Notes under the pieces: generated by a model
The model's input: only the letters and a program-made list of their open reading frames with translations
Database searches by the model: none
Told to the model about the DNA's origin: nothing
NCBI RefSeq assembly: GCF_900105735.1
Contig: NZ_LT629793.1
Location: forward strand, 2,852,001-2,916,000
Length of the DNA: 64,000 nt
Reading direction: 5' to 3'
DNA from: Pseudomonas yamanorum
GTDB lineage: Bacteria; Pseudomonadota; Gammaproteobacteria; Pseudomonadales; Pseudomonadaceae
Part shown: in pieces, positions 9,196 to 19,309 of the stretch
Position numbering within the stretch: position 1 is the stretch's first letter
Layout: each line of letters begins with the position of its first letter
Made by a program: the position numbers and the translations under genes

Positions 9196-10453
9196 AGGCC
9201 CGGCCCAGGATGAAGTGCAACAGCCCTGCCAGCACCAGCGCCGGCAGGGTCGCGCCGACATCCGGGTACAGATTCGCCAGCAGGTGATAGGTGCTGATCC
9301 CTCCAAGCCACGCCAGCAATGCTGGCCAGCGCAGGTTGGCGGCAACCCCATGGCCACGGCGGCGCAGGATGAAGTGATCCACCAGCACCACGCCAAACAG
9401 CGGCGCGAACACCGAGCCGATCAGCAGCAGGAAGTTCTGGTACTGCGCCAACGGCGCGAAGCAGGCGATCAGCGTGCAGATAACGCCGATGGCCAACGCC
9501 AGGTGCTCGACTTTCAAGCGCAACAGAATCCCGCTGGACACCGCCGCCGAGTGAATATCGGCGAAGGCGTTTTCTGATTCATCCAGCAGGATCAGCAGCA
9601 GCGGAATCCCCAGGCCAGCCCCGGCCAATGCCAGCAGTAACGCATTCACTTCACCGCTCGGCGCAAACGCCAGGGTGTAGGCCACGCCCAGGCTCATCAG
9701 CCAGAAGTTACCGATAAAGAAACCCAGCGCCGTGCCGCCGAACACGTTTTTCGCGCGTTTGCCGAAGCGTGAGTAGTCGGCAATCAGTGGCAGCCAGGAC
9801 AGCGGCATGGCGATGGCGATATCGAAGCCCACGGCGAATGGCATCGAACCGTCACCGGCCTGAGCCCAGAGTGCAGCCAGGTCGGCTTTGGCGAACAGGT
9901 TCCAGGTCAGCCACAGGCAGGCGGCCATCAGCAGCCAGATGCCCCATTTACGCAGGATCTGCCGCACAAAAGTCAGCGGACCGCTGACGGCGAGCAAGGT
10001 CGCGAGGGCGCCGAATACCAGGGTCCAGAACAATGGGCTGGTCAGCAGGCTGCCTTCGCTGAACGCGCGGGCGCCCAACAGGCTGGCGGCGTCGCGCATC
10101 ACGATGATTTCGAACGAGCCCCAGCCGATCAGTTGCAGCAGGTTCAGCAGCGCCGGCAGGCTTGCGCCCTTGGTGCCGAGGCTGAGTTTCAGAGCGGCCA
10201 TGGACGACAGGCCGGTGTCGCTGCCAATCACGCCGACGGCGGCCAGCAGCAGTACGCCGACCAGGGTGCCGAGGAAGATCGCCAGCAACGAGCCGGACAG
10301 GCCCAGTCCCGGCGCCAACAGCGCGCCGGTTTGCAGGACCATCAGGCCGATGCCCAGGGAGAACCACAGGGAAAAGAGATCGCGGGCGCCGAAGACGCGT
10401 TTGTCCAAGGGGACTGCGATGTCTGGGGAATAGGTGCTGGGTTGAATGCTCAA
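9164..10453 (-). CDS. cytX: Hydroxymethylpyrimidine transporter CytX (NCS1 family)
   Basis: Predicted inner-membrane cation symporter of the NCS1 (cytosine/purine) family, 429 residues with about 12 hydrophobic segments starting at LFSLWFSLGIGLMVLQTGAL. The CytX subgroup is linked to uptake of the thiamine pyrimidine HMP, and the position directly downstream of thiC on the same strand supports this. I place the start at a TTG codon (SIQPSTYSPDIAVPLDKRVF), because upstream codons in this frame read through the REPIN element and give a non-protein-like arginine-rich extension. Its last 32 bp overlap the convergent lipoprotein gene. Confidence 0.88.
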   Translation of the reverse strand: MSIQPSTYSPDIAVPLDKRVFGARDLFSLWFSLGIGLMVLQTGALLAPGLGLSGSLLAIFLGTLVGVLLLAAVGVIGSDTGLSSMAALKLSLGTKGASLPALLNLLQLIGWGSFEIIVMRDAASLLGARAFSEGSLLTSPLFWTLVFGALATLLAVSGPLTFVRQILRKWGIWLLMAACLWLTWNLFAKADLAALWAQAGDGSMPFAVGFDIAIAMPLSWLPLIADYSRFGKRAKNVFGGTALGFFIGNFWLMSLGVAYTLAFAPSGEVNALLLALAGAGLGIPLLLILLDESENAFADIHSAAVSSGILLRLKVEHLALAIGVICTLIACFAPLAQYQNFLLLIGSVFAPLFGVVLVDHFILRRRGHGVAANLRWPALLAWLGGISTYHLLANLYPDVGATLPALVLAGLLHFILGRAFSGVRAPAQA

Positions 10454-10475
10454 GGGTGCTATCTCAGAGGGACAT

Positions 10476-10582
10476 GATCGTTCCCACGCTCTGCGTGGGA
10501 ATGCCGCTTTGGACGCTCTGCGTCCGCTTTTGTGACGCGCAGCGTCACGGGATGCATTCCCACGCGGAGCGTGGGAACGATC
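10476..10582. repeat. REPIN-type inverted repeat, family A (copy 1)
   Basis: A roughly 107-bp imperfect palindrome between thiC and cytX. Outer arms read GATCGTTCCCACGCTCTGCG and its complement; an inner hairpin GACGCTCTGCGTC and a second stem GTGACGCGCAGCGTCAC lie between. The same layout recurs at 53607-53719. It fits the REP-doublet elements scattered through P. fluorescens genomes and mobilised by a RAYT transposase encoded elsewhere. As RNA it would fold strongly and may limit read-through from thiC into cytX. Confidence 0.85.
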
Positions 10583-10589
10583 ATCGGGT

Positions 10590-12740
<2,151 letters not shown>

Positions 12741-12941
12741 AACGCGGCCAGTCTAGACCATGGAGCAGGCAAATTGCCAACGGCGGTGTATTCATCGTGA
12801 TGAATGGCGTAATTACAGGATTGTTGTGCCGTGATAGCGCCACTACACTCGGTGACTGCTCAAGGTCTTGACGCCAGGAATGGGCCGCCTTAGCCTTGGG
12901 CTCCAAATTATCGCCGTAATATTTACTCTAGGGATCGCCTC
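12741..12941. other. Intergenic region between the thiC leader and tolC
   Basis: About 200 bp that should hold the divergent promoters for the thiC leader (minus) and tolC (plus). I see no convincing ORF, repeat or operator in it. An AT-richer stretch (TCCAAATTATCGCCGTAATA) just before tolC could be its promoter zone, but no clear -35/-10 pair stands out. Confidence 0.45.
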
Positions 12942-14381
12942 ATGCTGCGCAAACTTTCACTGGCTCTCGCCGTGTCTTGTGCGACCAACGGACTGGTCTG
13001 GGCAGCTGAAGCGCCCCTGACGACCAAAACCGACCTGGTCAGCGTCTACCAGGAAGCGGTGGACAACAACGCCGACCTGGCCGCTGCCCGCGCCCAATAC
13101 GGCGCGCAGAAAGAAGTGGTGCCCCAGGCCCGCGCCGGCTTGCTGCCGAACCTCTCGGCCGGTGCCGACATCAATAATGTGCGCACCCAGCTGGACCAAC
13201 CCGCCGCCACGGTCAACCGCGACGCCCATTCCTGGCGTGCGACCTTGAGCCAGCCGCTGTTCCGCGCTGATCGGTGGTTCCAGCTGCAAGCCGCCGAAGC
13301 AGTCAATGAACAGGCTGCACTGCAACTCTCGGCCACCGAACAGAACCTGATCCTGCAAAGCGCCGAAAACTACTTTGCCGTACTCCGTGCCCAGGACAAC
13401 CTGGCCTCGACCAAGGCCGAAGAAGCCGCATTCAAGCGCCAACTGGACCAGTCCAATGAACGCTTTGACGTTGGCCTGTCGGACAAGACCGACGTGCTGC
13501 AATCCCAGGCCAGCTACGACACCGCCCGCGCCAACCGGATCCTGGCCCAGCGCCAGGTGGACGACGCCTTCGAAGCGCTGATCACCCTGACCAACCGCCA
13601 GTACAACTCGATCCAGGGCATCGTTCACACGCTGCCGGTGCTGCCGCCGTCGCCGAACGACGCCAAGGCCTGGGTCGAAACCGCCGGCCGCCAGAACCTG
13701 AACCTGCTGGCCAGCAACTACGCGGTCACCGCCGCCGAGGAAACCCTCAAGCAACGCAAGGCCGGCCACGCGCCGACCCTGGATGCCGTGGCGCAATATG
13801 AAAAAGGTGACAACGACGCCCTGGGCTTCAGTAACCCGAGCGCTTTCGGCCAGCCGTATCACGGTGACGTGTCGCAACGCACCGTAGGCTTGCAGTTGAG
13901 GATCCCGCTGTACAGCGGCGGCCTTACCAGCTCGCAGGTTCGCGAGTCCTATTCCCGTCTGGGCCAGACCGAGCAGCAGCGCGAAGGCCTGCGTCGCCAG
14001 GTGGTGGAAAACACCCGTAACCTGCACCGCGCGGTGAACACCGATGTGGAGCAGGTGCAGGCGCGCCGTCAGTCGATCATCTCCAACCAGAGCGCGGTGG
14101 AAGCCACGGAAATCGGTTACCAGGTGGGTACGCGCAACATCGTCGATGTGCTGGACGCTCAGCGCCAGCTGTACACCTCGGTGCGCAATTACAACAACAG
14201 CCGCTACGACTACATCCTCGACAACCTGCGGTTGAAGCAGGCGGCGGGCACATTGAACCCCGGGGACTTGCAGGATTTGGCGCGGTATTTGAAGGCAGAC
14301 TACAACCCGGACAAGGACTTCCTGCCACCGGACCTGGCCAAGGCGGCTGCGGAGCAGTTGAAGGCTAACCCGGGTTATTAA
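12942..14381 (+). CDS. tolC: TolC-family outer-membrane channel protein (type I secretion/efflux)
   Basis: Outer-membrane factor forming the trimeric exit duct for type I secretion and tripartite efflux pumps; 479 residues. A signal peptide (MLRKLSLALAVSCATNGLVWA) is followed by the two long repeated coiled-coil halves: QEAVDNNADLAAARAQYGAQ-type helices in the first, and QRKAGHAPTLDAVAQYEKGD leading to the second. RQVVENTRNLHRAVNTD and GTRNIVDVLDAQRQLYTS are hallmark TolC segments. The lysine/alanine-rich periplasmic tail is short. The P. aeruginosa counterpart here is, as I recall, OpmH. It stands alone, with no pump genes beside it. Confidence 0.93.
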   Translation: MLRKLSLALAVSCATNGLVWAAEAPLTTKTDLVSVYQEAVDNNADLAAARAQYGAQKEVVPQARAGLLPNLSAGADINNVRTQLDQPAATVNRDAHSWRATLSQPLFRADRWFQLQAAEAVNEQAALQLSATEQNLILQSAENYFAVLRAQDNLASTKAEEAAFKRQLDQSNERFDVGLSDKTDVLQSQASYDTARANRILAQRQVDDAFEALITLTNRQYNSIQGIVHTLPVLPPSPNDAKAWVETAGRQNLNLLASNYAVTAAEETLKQRKAGHAPTLDAVAQYEKGDNDALGFSNPSAFGQPYHGDVSQRTVGLQLRIPLYSGGLTSSQVRESYSRLGQTEQQREGLRRQVVENTRNLHRAVNTDVEQVQARRQSIISNQSAVEATEIGYQVGTRNIVDVLDAQRQLYTSVRNYNNSRYDYILDNLRLKQAAGTLNPGDLQDLARYLKADYNPDKDFLPPDLAKAAAEQLKANPGY

Positions 14382-14382
14382 A

Positions 14383-14502
14383 GACAACACATAAACAATG
14401 TGGGAGCTGGCTTGCCTGCGATTGCATCACCTCGGTTCGACTGATGTACCGAGGTGCCTGTATCGCAGGCAAGCCAGCTCCCACATTTGATTTTGTGTTG
14501 TC
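14383..14502. repeat. REPIN-type inverted repeat, family B (copy 1), extended by outer arms
   Basis: Between the convergent tolC and waaA stops lies a nested palindrome. Its main arms read TGTGGGAGCTGGCTTGCCTG and complement (14399-14485), with an inner stem CACCTCGG/CCGAGGTG. Outside these, GACAACACA (14383-14391) pairs with TGTGTTGTC (14494-14502), the latter overlapping the waaA stop codon. The core matches the common Pseudomonas REP. The whole could act as a two-way terminator or RNA stabiliser. Confidence 0.85.
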
Positions 14503-15778
14503 AGGGGTTAAGCAGTCTGCCCAACCCATCCAGCAAACGCTTCAACGCCCCCTGATTGGCGCGCATCACCGCCAGCCCCGCCTGCCCCATCTTCTGCGCG
14601 TCCTGCGGCAGCTCGAACAAGCGCTGCACCGCCACCGCCAACCCCTCGGCATCGTCCACTTCCTGCAACGCGCCGGCGTCGCGCATCATTGCGCTGATTT
14701 CCAGGAAGTTGAACACGTGGGGCCCGCAAATCACCGGTTTGGCCAGCGCCGCCGGCTCCAGCGGGTTATGCCCGCCCGTGGCGACCAGGCTGCCGCCGAC
14801 AAAGGCGCTGTCGGCCAAGGCATACAGGAACAGCAACTCGCCCATGGTGTCGCCCAGCAACACGGAAGTCTGCGCCGTTACCGCCTCGCCACTGGAGCGA
14901 CGCACCGTGGCGAAACCCTGCTGCTGGCACAGCTCGAACATCGGGTTGAAACGCTCTTGATGGCGTGGCACCAGAATCAGCAAGGCATTGGGATAACTGG
15001 CGAGCAACTGGCGATGGGCAGCGAGTACCACTTCATCTTCGCCTTCGTGGGTGCTGGCGGCGATCCATACCGGGCGTTCGCTGGCTTGCCATTGCTCACG
15101 CAAGGCGGCGGCGCGCTCCAGCAGTTGCGGGTCGATGGTCAGGTCGAACTTGATCGAGCCGGTGACCTCGACCGTCTCGGGCCGTGCACCCAGGCTGCGA
15201 AAACGCTCGGCCTCGGTTTCGGTCTGGACGGCGAACAGGCTCATTTCCGCCAACATCGGCGCGGTCAGCTTGGCGAAACGTCCGTAACCCCTGGCCGAAC
15301 GGGCCGACAAGCGCGCATTGGCCAATGCCACGGGGATCCCGCGCTTGGCGCATTGGTGTATATGGTTGGGCCACAGCTCGGTCTCCATGATCACCGCCAG
15401 TTTCGGCTGCACACGATCGAGAAAACGCTGGGCCGCACAGGGCAAATCGTACGGCAGGTAGCAGTGCTGGATGCGCGGTTCGTTGGCGAACAACGCCTGG
15501 ATGCGCTCGGAACCGGTGGGCGTCATGCAGGTGACGGTGATCGGCAGCTGTGGATAACGCTCCAGCAGGCCACGAATCATCGGTGCGGCGGCGATGCTTT
15601 CGCCGACTGACACGGCGTGCACCCAGATCCCGCCAGGCTGCATCACCGGCAAGCCGTAGGAAAAGCGCTCACCCACGCGCTTGGCATAAGCCGGCGCCTT
15701 GCGTGAGCGCAGCCACAGACGTAAAGCCACCAACGGCAGCGCCAGGTAAAACAGACAGCTGTAGAGAGTTCTATTCAT
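14501..15778 (-). CDS. waaA: Lipid IV(A) 3-deoxy-D-manno-octulosonic acid transferase
   Basis: Transfers Kdo from CMP-Kdo to lipid IVA, the first LPS core step, at the inner face of the inner membrane; 425 residues. The start MNRTLYSCLF gives the normal N-terminal membrane anchor, followed by APAYAKRVGERFSYG. GT30 motifs include WVHAVSVGESIAA with the catalytic-base glutamate, METELWPNHIHQCAKRGIP, WIAASTHEGEDEVVLAAH, and the C-terminal GGSLVATGGHNPLEPAALAK that binds the nucleotide. It stands apart from the main core locus, with a repeat separating it from tolC. Confidence 0.97.
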   Translation of the reverse strand: MNRTLYSCLFYLALPLVALRLWLRSRKAPAYAKRVGERFSYGLPVMQPGGIWVHAVSVGESIAAAPMIRGLLERYPQLPITVTCMTPTGSERIQALFANEPRIQHCYLPYDLPCAAQRFLDRVQPKLAVIMETELWPNHIHQCAKRGIPVALANARLSARSARGYGRFAKLTAPMLAEMSLFAVQTETEAERFRSLGARPETVEVTGSIKFDLTIDPQLLERAAALREQWQASERPVWIAASTHEGEDEVVLAAHRQLLASYPNALLILVPRHQERFNPMFELCQQQGFATVRRSSGEAVTAQTSVLLGDTMGELLFLYALADSAFVGGSLVATGGHNPLEPAALAKPVICGPHVFNFLEISAMMRDAGALQEVDDAEGLAVAVQRLFELPQDAQKMGQAGLAVMRANQGALKRLLDGLGRLLNP

Positions 15779-15801
15779 GGCGGCGGAGTTTATCGGCTTT
15801 T

Positions 15802-16692
15802 TCAGTCGATCGCCTGCAAGCACTCGGCAAAACGTTCGGCGAAGAAACGCGCGGCCGGGCCGAGGGGCTCATCGCGGCGCCACACCAGTTCCACCACCAG
15901 CGCCGGCGGGGTCCATTCGCTGTTCAGTTCAACCATCTGGTTCTGGTAGGTCGGGTACTGCACCACATGCCGCGGCAACCACGCCCAACCCAGGCCGCGG
16001 GCCAGCCATTCCGCCAACACGTAGAAACTGTCGGCGCGCCATACCTGCGGGCTCGCGGCCTCGCTGCCGGGGTAAACGCTGGTCTGCGTGGACATCAACA
16101 GTTGGCGATACTGCGCCAGCCGCTGGCAATCGACGAACGCTTCCTTGGCCATGGGATGCCCGACGCCGCACACGGTGACCATTTCAACGCTGCCCACCAC
16201 CCGACGCTCCAGAGCTTCGGGGATTTGATCGTGATAGAACAACATCCCCAAGTCCGCCTTGCGCTCCACCAGCTTGCGCGCGACATCGCCTTGAGCACTG
16301 CTGGAAAGCTGCACCTCCAGATTCGGAAATTTTCCCGCCAATCTTTCCAGGCTATTAAGCACCGGCTGATAGAGCATGGCTTCATCCTGGGCCAGGCGCA
16401 GGCAGGCTTCCTCCCCACGCATCAACGACAAGGCGCGGCCATTCAGGCGCTCGCACTGGCGCAAGACCTCCCGCGCCTCTTCGAGCAATACCGTGCCGGC
16501 CTCGGTCAATCGGGGCTGACGGCCACTGCTGCGATCGAACAGACACACACCCAGGTCTGCCTCCAACAGGGCAATTCCGCTGCTGACCGCCGACTGCGCC
16601 CTGCGCTGGTCTCGCGCCGCCGCCGAAAACGAACGCTGCTCGGCGACACTGACAAACAGGCGCATTTGCTCAAGATTCCACTGCACGCTCAT
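15802..16692 (-). CDS. LysR-family transcriptional regulator
   Basis: A 296-residue LysR-type regulator. The N-terminal winged helix-turn-helix spans residues 4-63, with SFSAAARDQRRAQSAVSSGI as the recognition region and DLGVCLFDRSSGRQPRLTEAG as the wing. The periplasmic-binding-like effector domain follows from about residue 92. It is divergently arranged with the SMR pump gene at 16795, and a perfect inverted repeat sits between them. The likely role is to control that pump and itself. The effector cannot be read from sequence. Confidence 0.93.
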   Translation of the reverse strand: MSVQWNLEQMRLFVSVAEQRSFSAAARDQRRAQSAVSSGIALLEADLGVCLFDRSSGRQPRLTEAGTVLLEEAREVLRQCERLNGRALSLMRGEEACLRLAQDEAMLYQPVLNSLERLAGKFPNLEVQLSSSAQGDVARKLVERKADLGMLFYHDQIPEALERRVVGSVEMVTVCGVGHPMAKEAFVDCQRLAQYRQLLMSTQTSVYPGSEAASPQVWRADSFYVLAEWLARGLGWAWLPRHVVQYPTYQNQMVELNSEWTPPALVVELVWRRDEPLGPAARFFAERFAECLQAID

Positions 16693-16726
16693 GGCTCAAC
16701 CCATCTTTAAATCGGATAGGTAATGA

Positions 16727-16755
16727 CTTTACCGCATCTGGTAAATCTCTAGAAT
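16727..16755 (+). promoter_or_regulatory. LysR-type operator overlapping a candidate SMR promoter
   Basis: TTTACCGCATCTGGTAAA (16728-16745) is a perfect 6-bp inverted repeat with a 6-bp centre and contains the T-N11-A signature of LysR-type sites. It lies midway between the divergent LysR and SMR genes. A candidate -10 TAGAAT (16750-16755) with a weak -35 (TTTACC, 16-bp spacing) points to the SMR gene, so bound regulator would cover the -35 region. Confidence 0.65.
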
Positions 16756-16794
16756 GCCGACCTAATCAAGCGACCCTGTACCGAGGATTTACCC

Positions 16795-17130
16795 ATGAAC
16801 GCCGCCTACTATTACCTGGCCATTGCCATCTGCTCGGAAGTGATCGCTACCGTTTCCATGAAAGCGATCAAGGGGTTCAGCACGCCGATCCCGCTATTGC
16901 TGGTGATCGTCGGCTACGGCGTGGCCTTCTGGATGCTCACGCTGGTGGTGCGCACCGTACCGGTGGGCGTGGCATATGCGGTGTGGGCCGGGATGGGCAT
17001 TGTCATGGTTAGCATCGCTGCATTGTTTATCTATGGGCAGAAACTGGATATCCCGGCGATGCTGGGGATGGGCCTGATTGTGCTTGGGGTGGTGGTGATT
17101 CAGTTGTTCTCGAAAACGGCCGGGCACTGA
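16795..17130 (+). CDS. SMR-family multidrug efflux protein (EmrE/QacE-like)
   Basis: Small multidrug resistance transporter, 111 residues with four membrane helices, working as an antiparallel dimer that exchanges protons for cationic drugs or guanidinium-type compounds. The essential glutamate is in AICSEVIATVSMKA (E14-equivalent) and the conserved tryptophan in VAYAVWAGMGIV (W63-equivalent); GMGLIVLGVVVIQLFS forms TM4. Sequence alone does not tell a quaternary-ammonium pump from a guanidinium exporter. It is probably regulated by the divergent LysR protein. Confidence 0.92.
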   Translation: MNAAYYYLAIAICSEVIATVSMKAIKGFSTPIPLLLVIVGYGVAFWMLTLVVRTVPVGVAYAVWAGMGIVMVSIAALFIYGQKLDIPAMLGMGLIVLGVVVIQLFSKTAGH

Positions 17131-17151
17131 GCGTTCACATGAGGCTCAACT

Positions 17152-17172
17152 GAGGCTGAAACTCGCAGCCTC
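17152..17172 (+). terminator. Possible weak terminator hairpin after the SMR gene
   Basis: GAGGCTG and CAGCCTC form a 7-bp stem around a 7-nt loop, 21 bp after the SMR stop. The following bases GTTTCACTC are only weakly T-rich, so termination would be inefficient. Confidence 0.4.
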
Positions 17173-17283
17173 GTTTCACTCGACAGCTCCTACGGTGCGC
17201 CTGTCATTAGGGAGCGTTGGGGCGAAGATTCACTTCATGAGCCTGTATACTGCGCAGCCTGTCTTGAACACTGAGGTCGCTGC

Positions 17284-18459
17284 ATGCCATCCGTTATTTC
17301 CACCGACGTTCTGATTGTCGGCGCCGGAGTTGCCGGCCTCTGGCTCAATGCGCGCCTGCGCCGCCAGGGGTTTTCCACAATACTGGTGGAAAGCGCCACC
17401 CTCGGTGGCGGGCAAAGCGTGAAGTCCCAGGGGATCATCCACGGCGGTGCGAAATACGCATTGCATGGTGCCCTGACCGGCGCCTCCGAAGCCATCGCCG
17501 ACATGCCCCGCCGCTGGCGCGAAGCCTTGGCGGGCAACGGCGAGCTGGATCTTTCCGGTGTTCGCTTGCTGTCCGAAGCCCACTATTTGTGGTCGCCGGG
17601 CACCATCGCCGGCAACCTCACCAGCTTCTTCGCGAGCAAGGCCGTGCGCGGCCGCGTGGATCAAGTGAAGGGCGATGACCTGCCACCGGCCCTGCAAGAC
17701 CGCCGCTTCAAGGGCAAGGTCTACCGCCTGGCCGAACTGGTGATCGATGTCCCGAGCCTGATCGAACGCCTGGCGCAACTGGCCGGTGACGGCTTGCTCG
17801 CCGGGGAGAAGATCGAGCCGTTAATGGAAGACGGCACGCTGGCAGGCTTGAAGGTCGATGGCCGCGAGATCCGCGCCCAGCGTATCGTACTCAGCGCCGG
17901 TGGCGGCACCGCGGATTTGCTCAGCGCCCTGGGCCTGAGCCAACCCGCCATGCAACGCCGACCGCTGCACATGATCATCGCCAAGGGCCCCGGCCTGAAG
18001 CCGCTCTATGCCCATTGCCTGGGTGGCGGCACCAAGCCACGCATCACCGTGACCACGCACCCCGCCGCCGATGGCAATTGGGTGTGGTACCTGGGCGGTG
18101 ATATCGCCGAGGCCGAAGGTGTCGCCCGTACCCCGGAACAGCAGATCGCCACCGCACAAAAGGAGTTGGCGCAGCTGCTGCCCTGGATCGACATGAGCCA
18201 AACACAGTGGGCAACCCTGCGCGTAGACCGCGCCGAACCGTTGCAATCTGGCCTGACCCGCCCGGACAACGCCTTCCTCGCCGAGCAGGATCGCCTGTTG
18301 GTGGGATGGCCGACCAAGCTGGCATTGGCGCCGGACTTCGCTGATCGGGTGATCAACGCACTGGAACGTGACGGCATCAAGCCAAGTGCCACGGAAACGC
18401 TCCCCGAACTGCCAAAACCCGCCATCGCCCAACCTGCCTGGGAGCAACTGCTGCCATGA
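17284..18459 (+). CDS. FAD-dependent oxidoreductase (DAO family)
   Basis: A 391-residue flavoprotein of the D-amino-acid/glycerol-3-phosphate oxidase (DAO) superfamily. The N-terminal dinucleotide fold has VLIVGAGVAGLWLNARL with GXGXXG, and then VKSQGIIHGGAKYAL, a typical FAD-contacting segment. The substrate is not evident. Its stop overlaps the start of the aldo-keto reductase gene (ATGA), suggesting a paired oxidation/reduction role, which is inference. No signal peptide is visible, so it should be cytosolic. The same pair occurs next to the SMR gene in P. aeruginosa, as I recall. Confidence 0.85.
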   Translation: MPSVISTDVLIVGAGVAGLWLNARLRRQGFSTILVESATLGGGQSVKSQGIIHGGAKYALHGALTGASEAIADMPRRWREALAGNGELDLSGVRLLSEAHYLWSPGTIAGNLTSFFASKAVRGRVDQVKGDDLPPALQDRRFKGKVYRLAELVIDVPSLIERLAQLAGDGLLAGEKIEPLMEDGTLAGLKVDGREIRAQRIVLSAGGGTADLLSALGLSQPAMQRRPLHMIIAKGPGLKPLYAHCLGGGTKPRITVTTHPAADGNWVWYLGGDIAEAEGVARTPEQQIATAQKELAQLLPWIDMSQTQWATLRVDRAEPLQSGLTRPDNAFLAEQDRLLVGWPTKLALAPDFADRVINALERDGIKPSATETLPELPKPAIAQPAWEQLLP

Positions 18460-19268
18460 CCCTGCCGACCCTGCATGACCTTCATCGCCCGCTGGGCAGT
18501 ACCGGCCTGCTGGTTTCGCCGCTGGGTTTGGGCACCGTCAAGCTGGGGCGTGACCAAGGGGTGAAATACCCCAGCGGCTTCCAGATTCCCGATGACGATG
18601 CCGCGCGGATGCTGCTGCGCCAGGCCCGGCAATTGGGCATCAACCTGATCGACACCGCCCCCGCCTACGGCCGCAGCGAAGAACGCCTGGGCCCGCTGTT
18701 GCGCGGCCAGCGCCAGGAATGGGTGATCGTCAGCAAGGTGGGTGAGGAGTTCGCCGAGGGAGTGTCCCATCACGATTTCAGCGCGGCCCACACCCGGCTT
18801 TCAGTGGAGCGCAGTCTGAAACGACTTGAAACGGATTTTATCGACCTGGTGCTGGTGCACTCCGACGGCAACGACCTGCACATCCTCAACGACTGCGAGG
18901 TTTACCAGACCCTGGCGGTCCTCAAGCGTGAGGGCAAGATCCGTGGTTTCGGCTTCTCCGGCAAAACCGTAGAGGGCGGCGTAAAGGCTCTGGAACAAGG
19001 CGATTGCGCCATGGTCACCTACAATCTGAACGAACAGGCCGAAAAAGCCGTCATTGATTATGCGGCCGCCCACGGCAAAGGCATCCTGGTGAAAAAGGCA
19101 CTAGCCAGTGGCCATGTCTGCCTGGAATCAGGAGTGGATCCAATTTACGCCAGTTTCATGTTGTTGTTTGCGCAAACCGGCGTCGCCAGTGCTATTGTCG
19201 GGACCATTAATCCGCTGCACCTCGCCCATAACGTAGCGACCGCTGCCAAGGTCATTCGCCAACTCTGA
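18456..19268 (+). CDS. Aldo/keto reductase
   Basis: A 270-residue NADPH-dependent oxidoreductase with a TIM-barrel fold. The catalytic tetrad can be read: D and Y in NLIDTAPAYGRSEERLG, K in WVIVSKVGEEF, and H in DLVLVHSDGNDLH. The C-terminal cofactor segment is SAIVGTINPLHLAHNV. It is translationally coupled to the FAD-oxidoreductase upstream. The next protein starts 42 bp downstream with its own strong ribosome site. The substrate is unknown. Confidence 0.9.
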   Translation: MTLPTLHDLHRPLGSTGLLVSPLGLGTVKLGRDQGVKYPSGFQIPDDDAARMLLRQARQLGINLIDTAPAYGRSEERLGPLLRGQRQEWVIVSKVGEEFAEGVSHHDFSAAHTRLSVERSLKRLETDFIDLVLVHSDGNDLHILNDCEVYQTLAVLKREGKIRGFGFSGKTVEGGVKALEQGDCAMVTYNLNEQAEKAVIDYAAAHGKGILVKKALASGHVCLESGVDPIYASFMLLFAQTGVASAIVGTINPLHLAHNVATAAKVIRQL

Positions 19269-19309
19269 TGCCGCCGACGCGGCCGACCCCGACGCAAGAA
19301 GGAGCCGAC

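Noticed and set aside
10476..10582. Possible CRISPR or IS terminal repeats
   Set aside because: The repeats are single nested palindromes without spacers, target-site duplications or a transposase between the arms. They fit REPINs.
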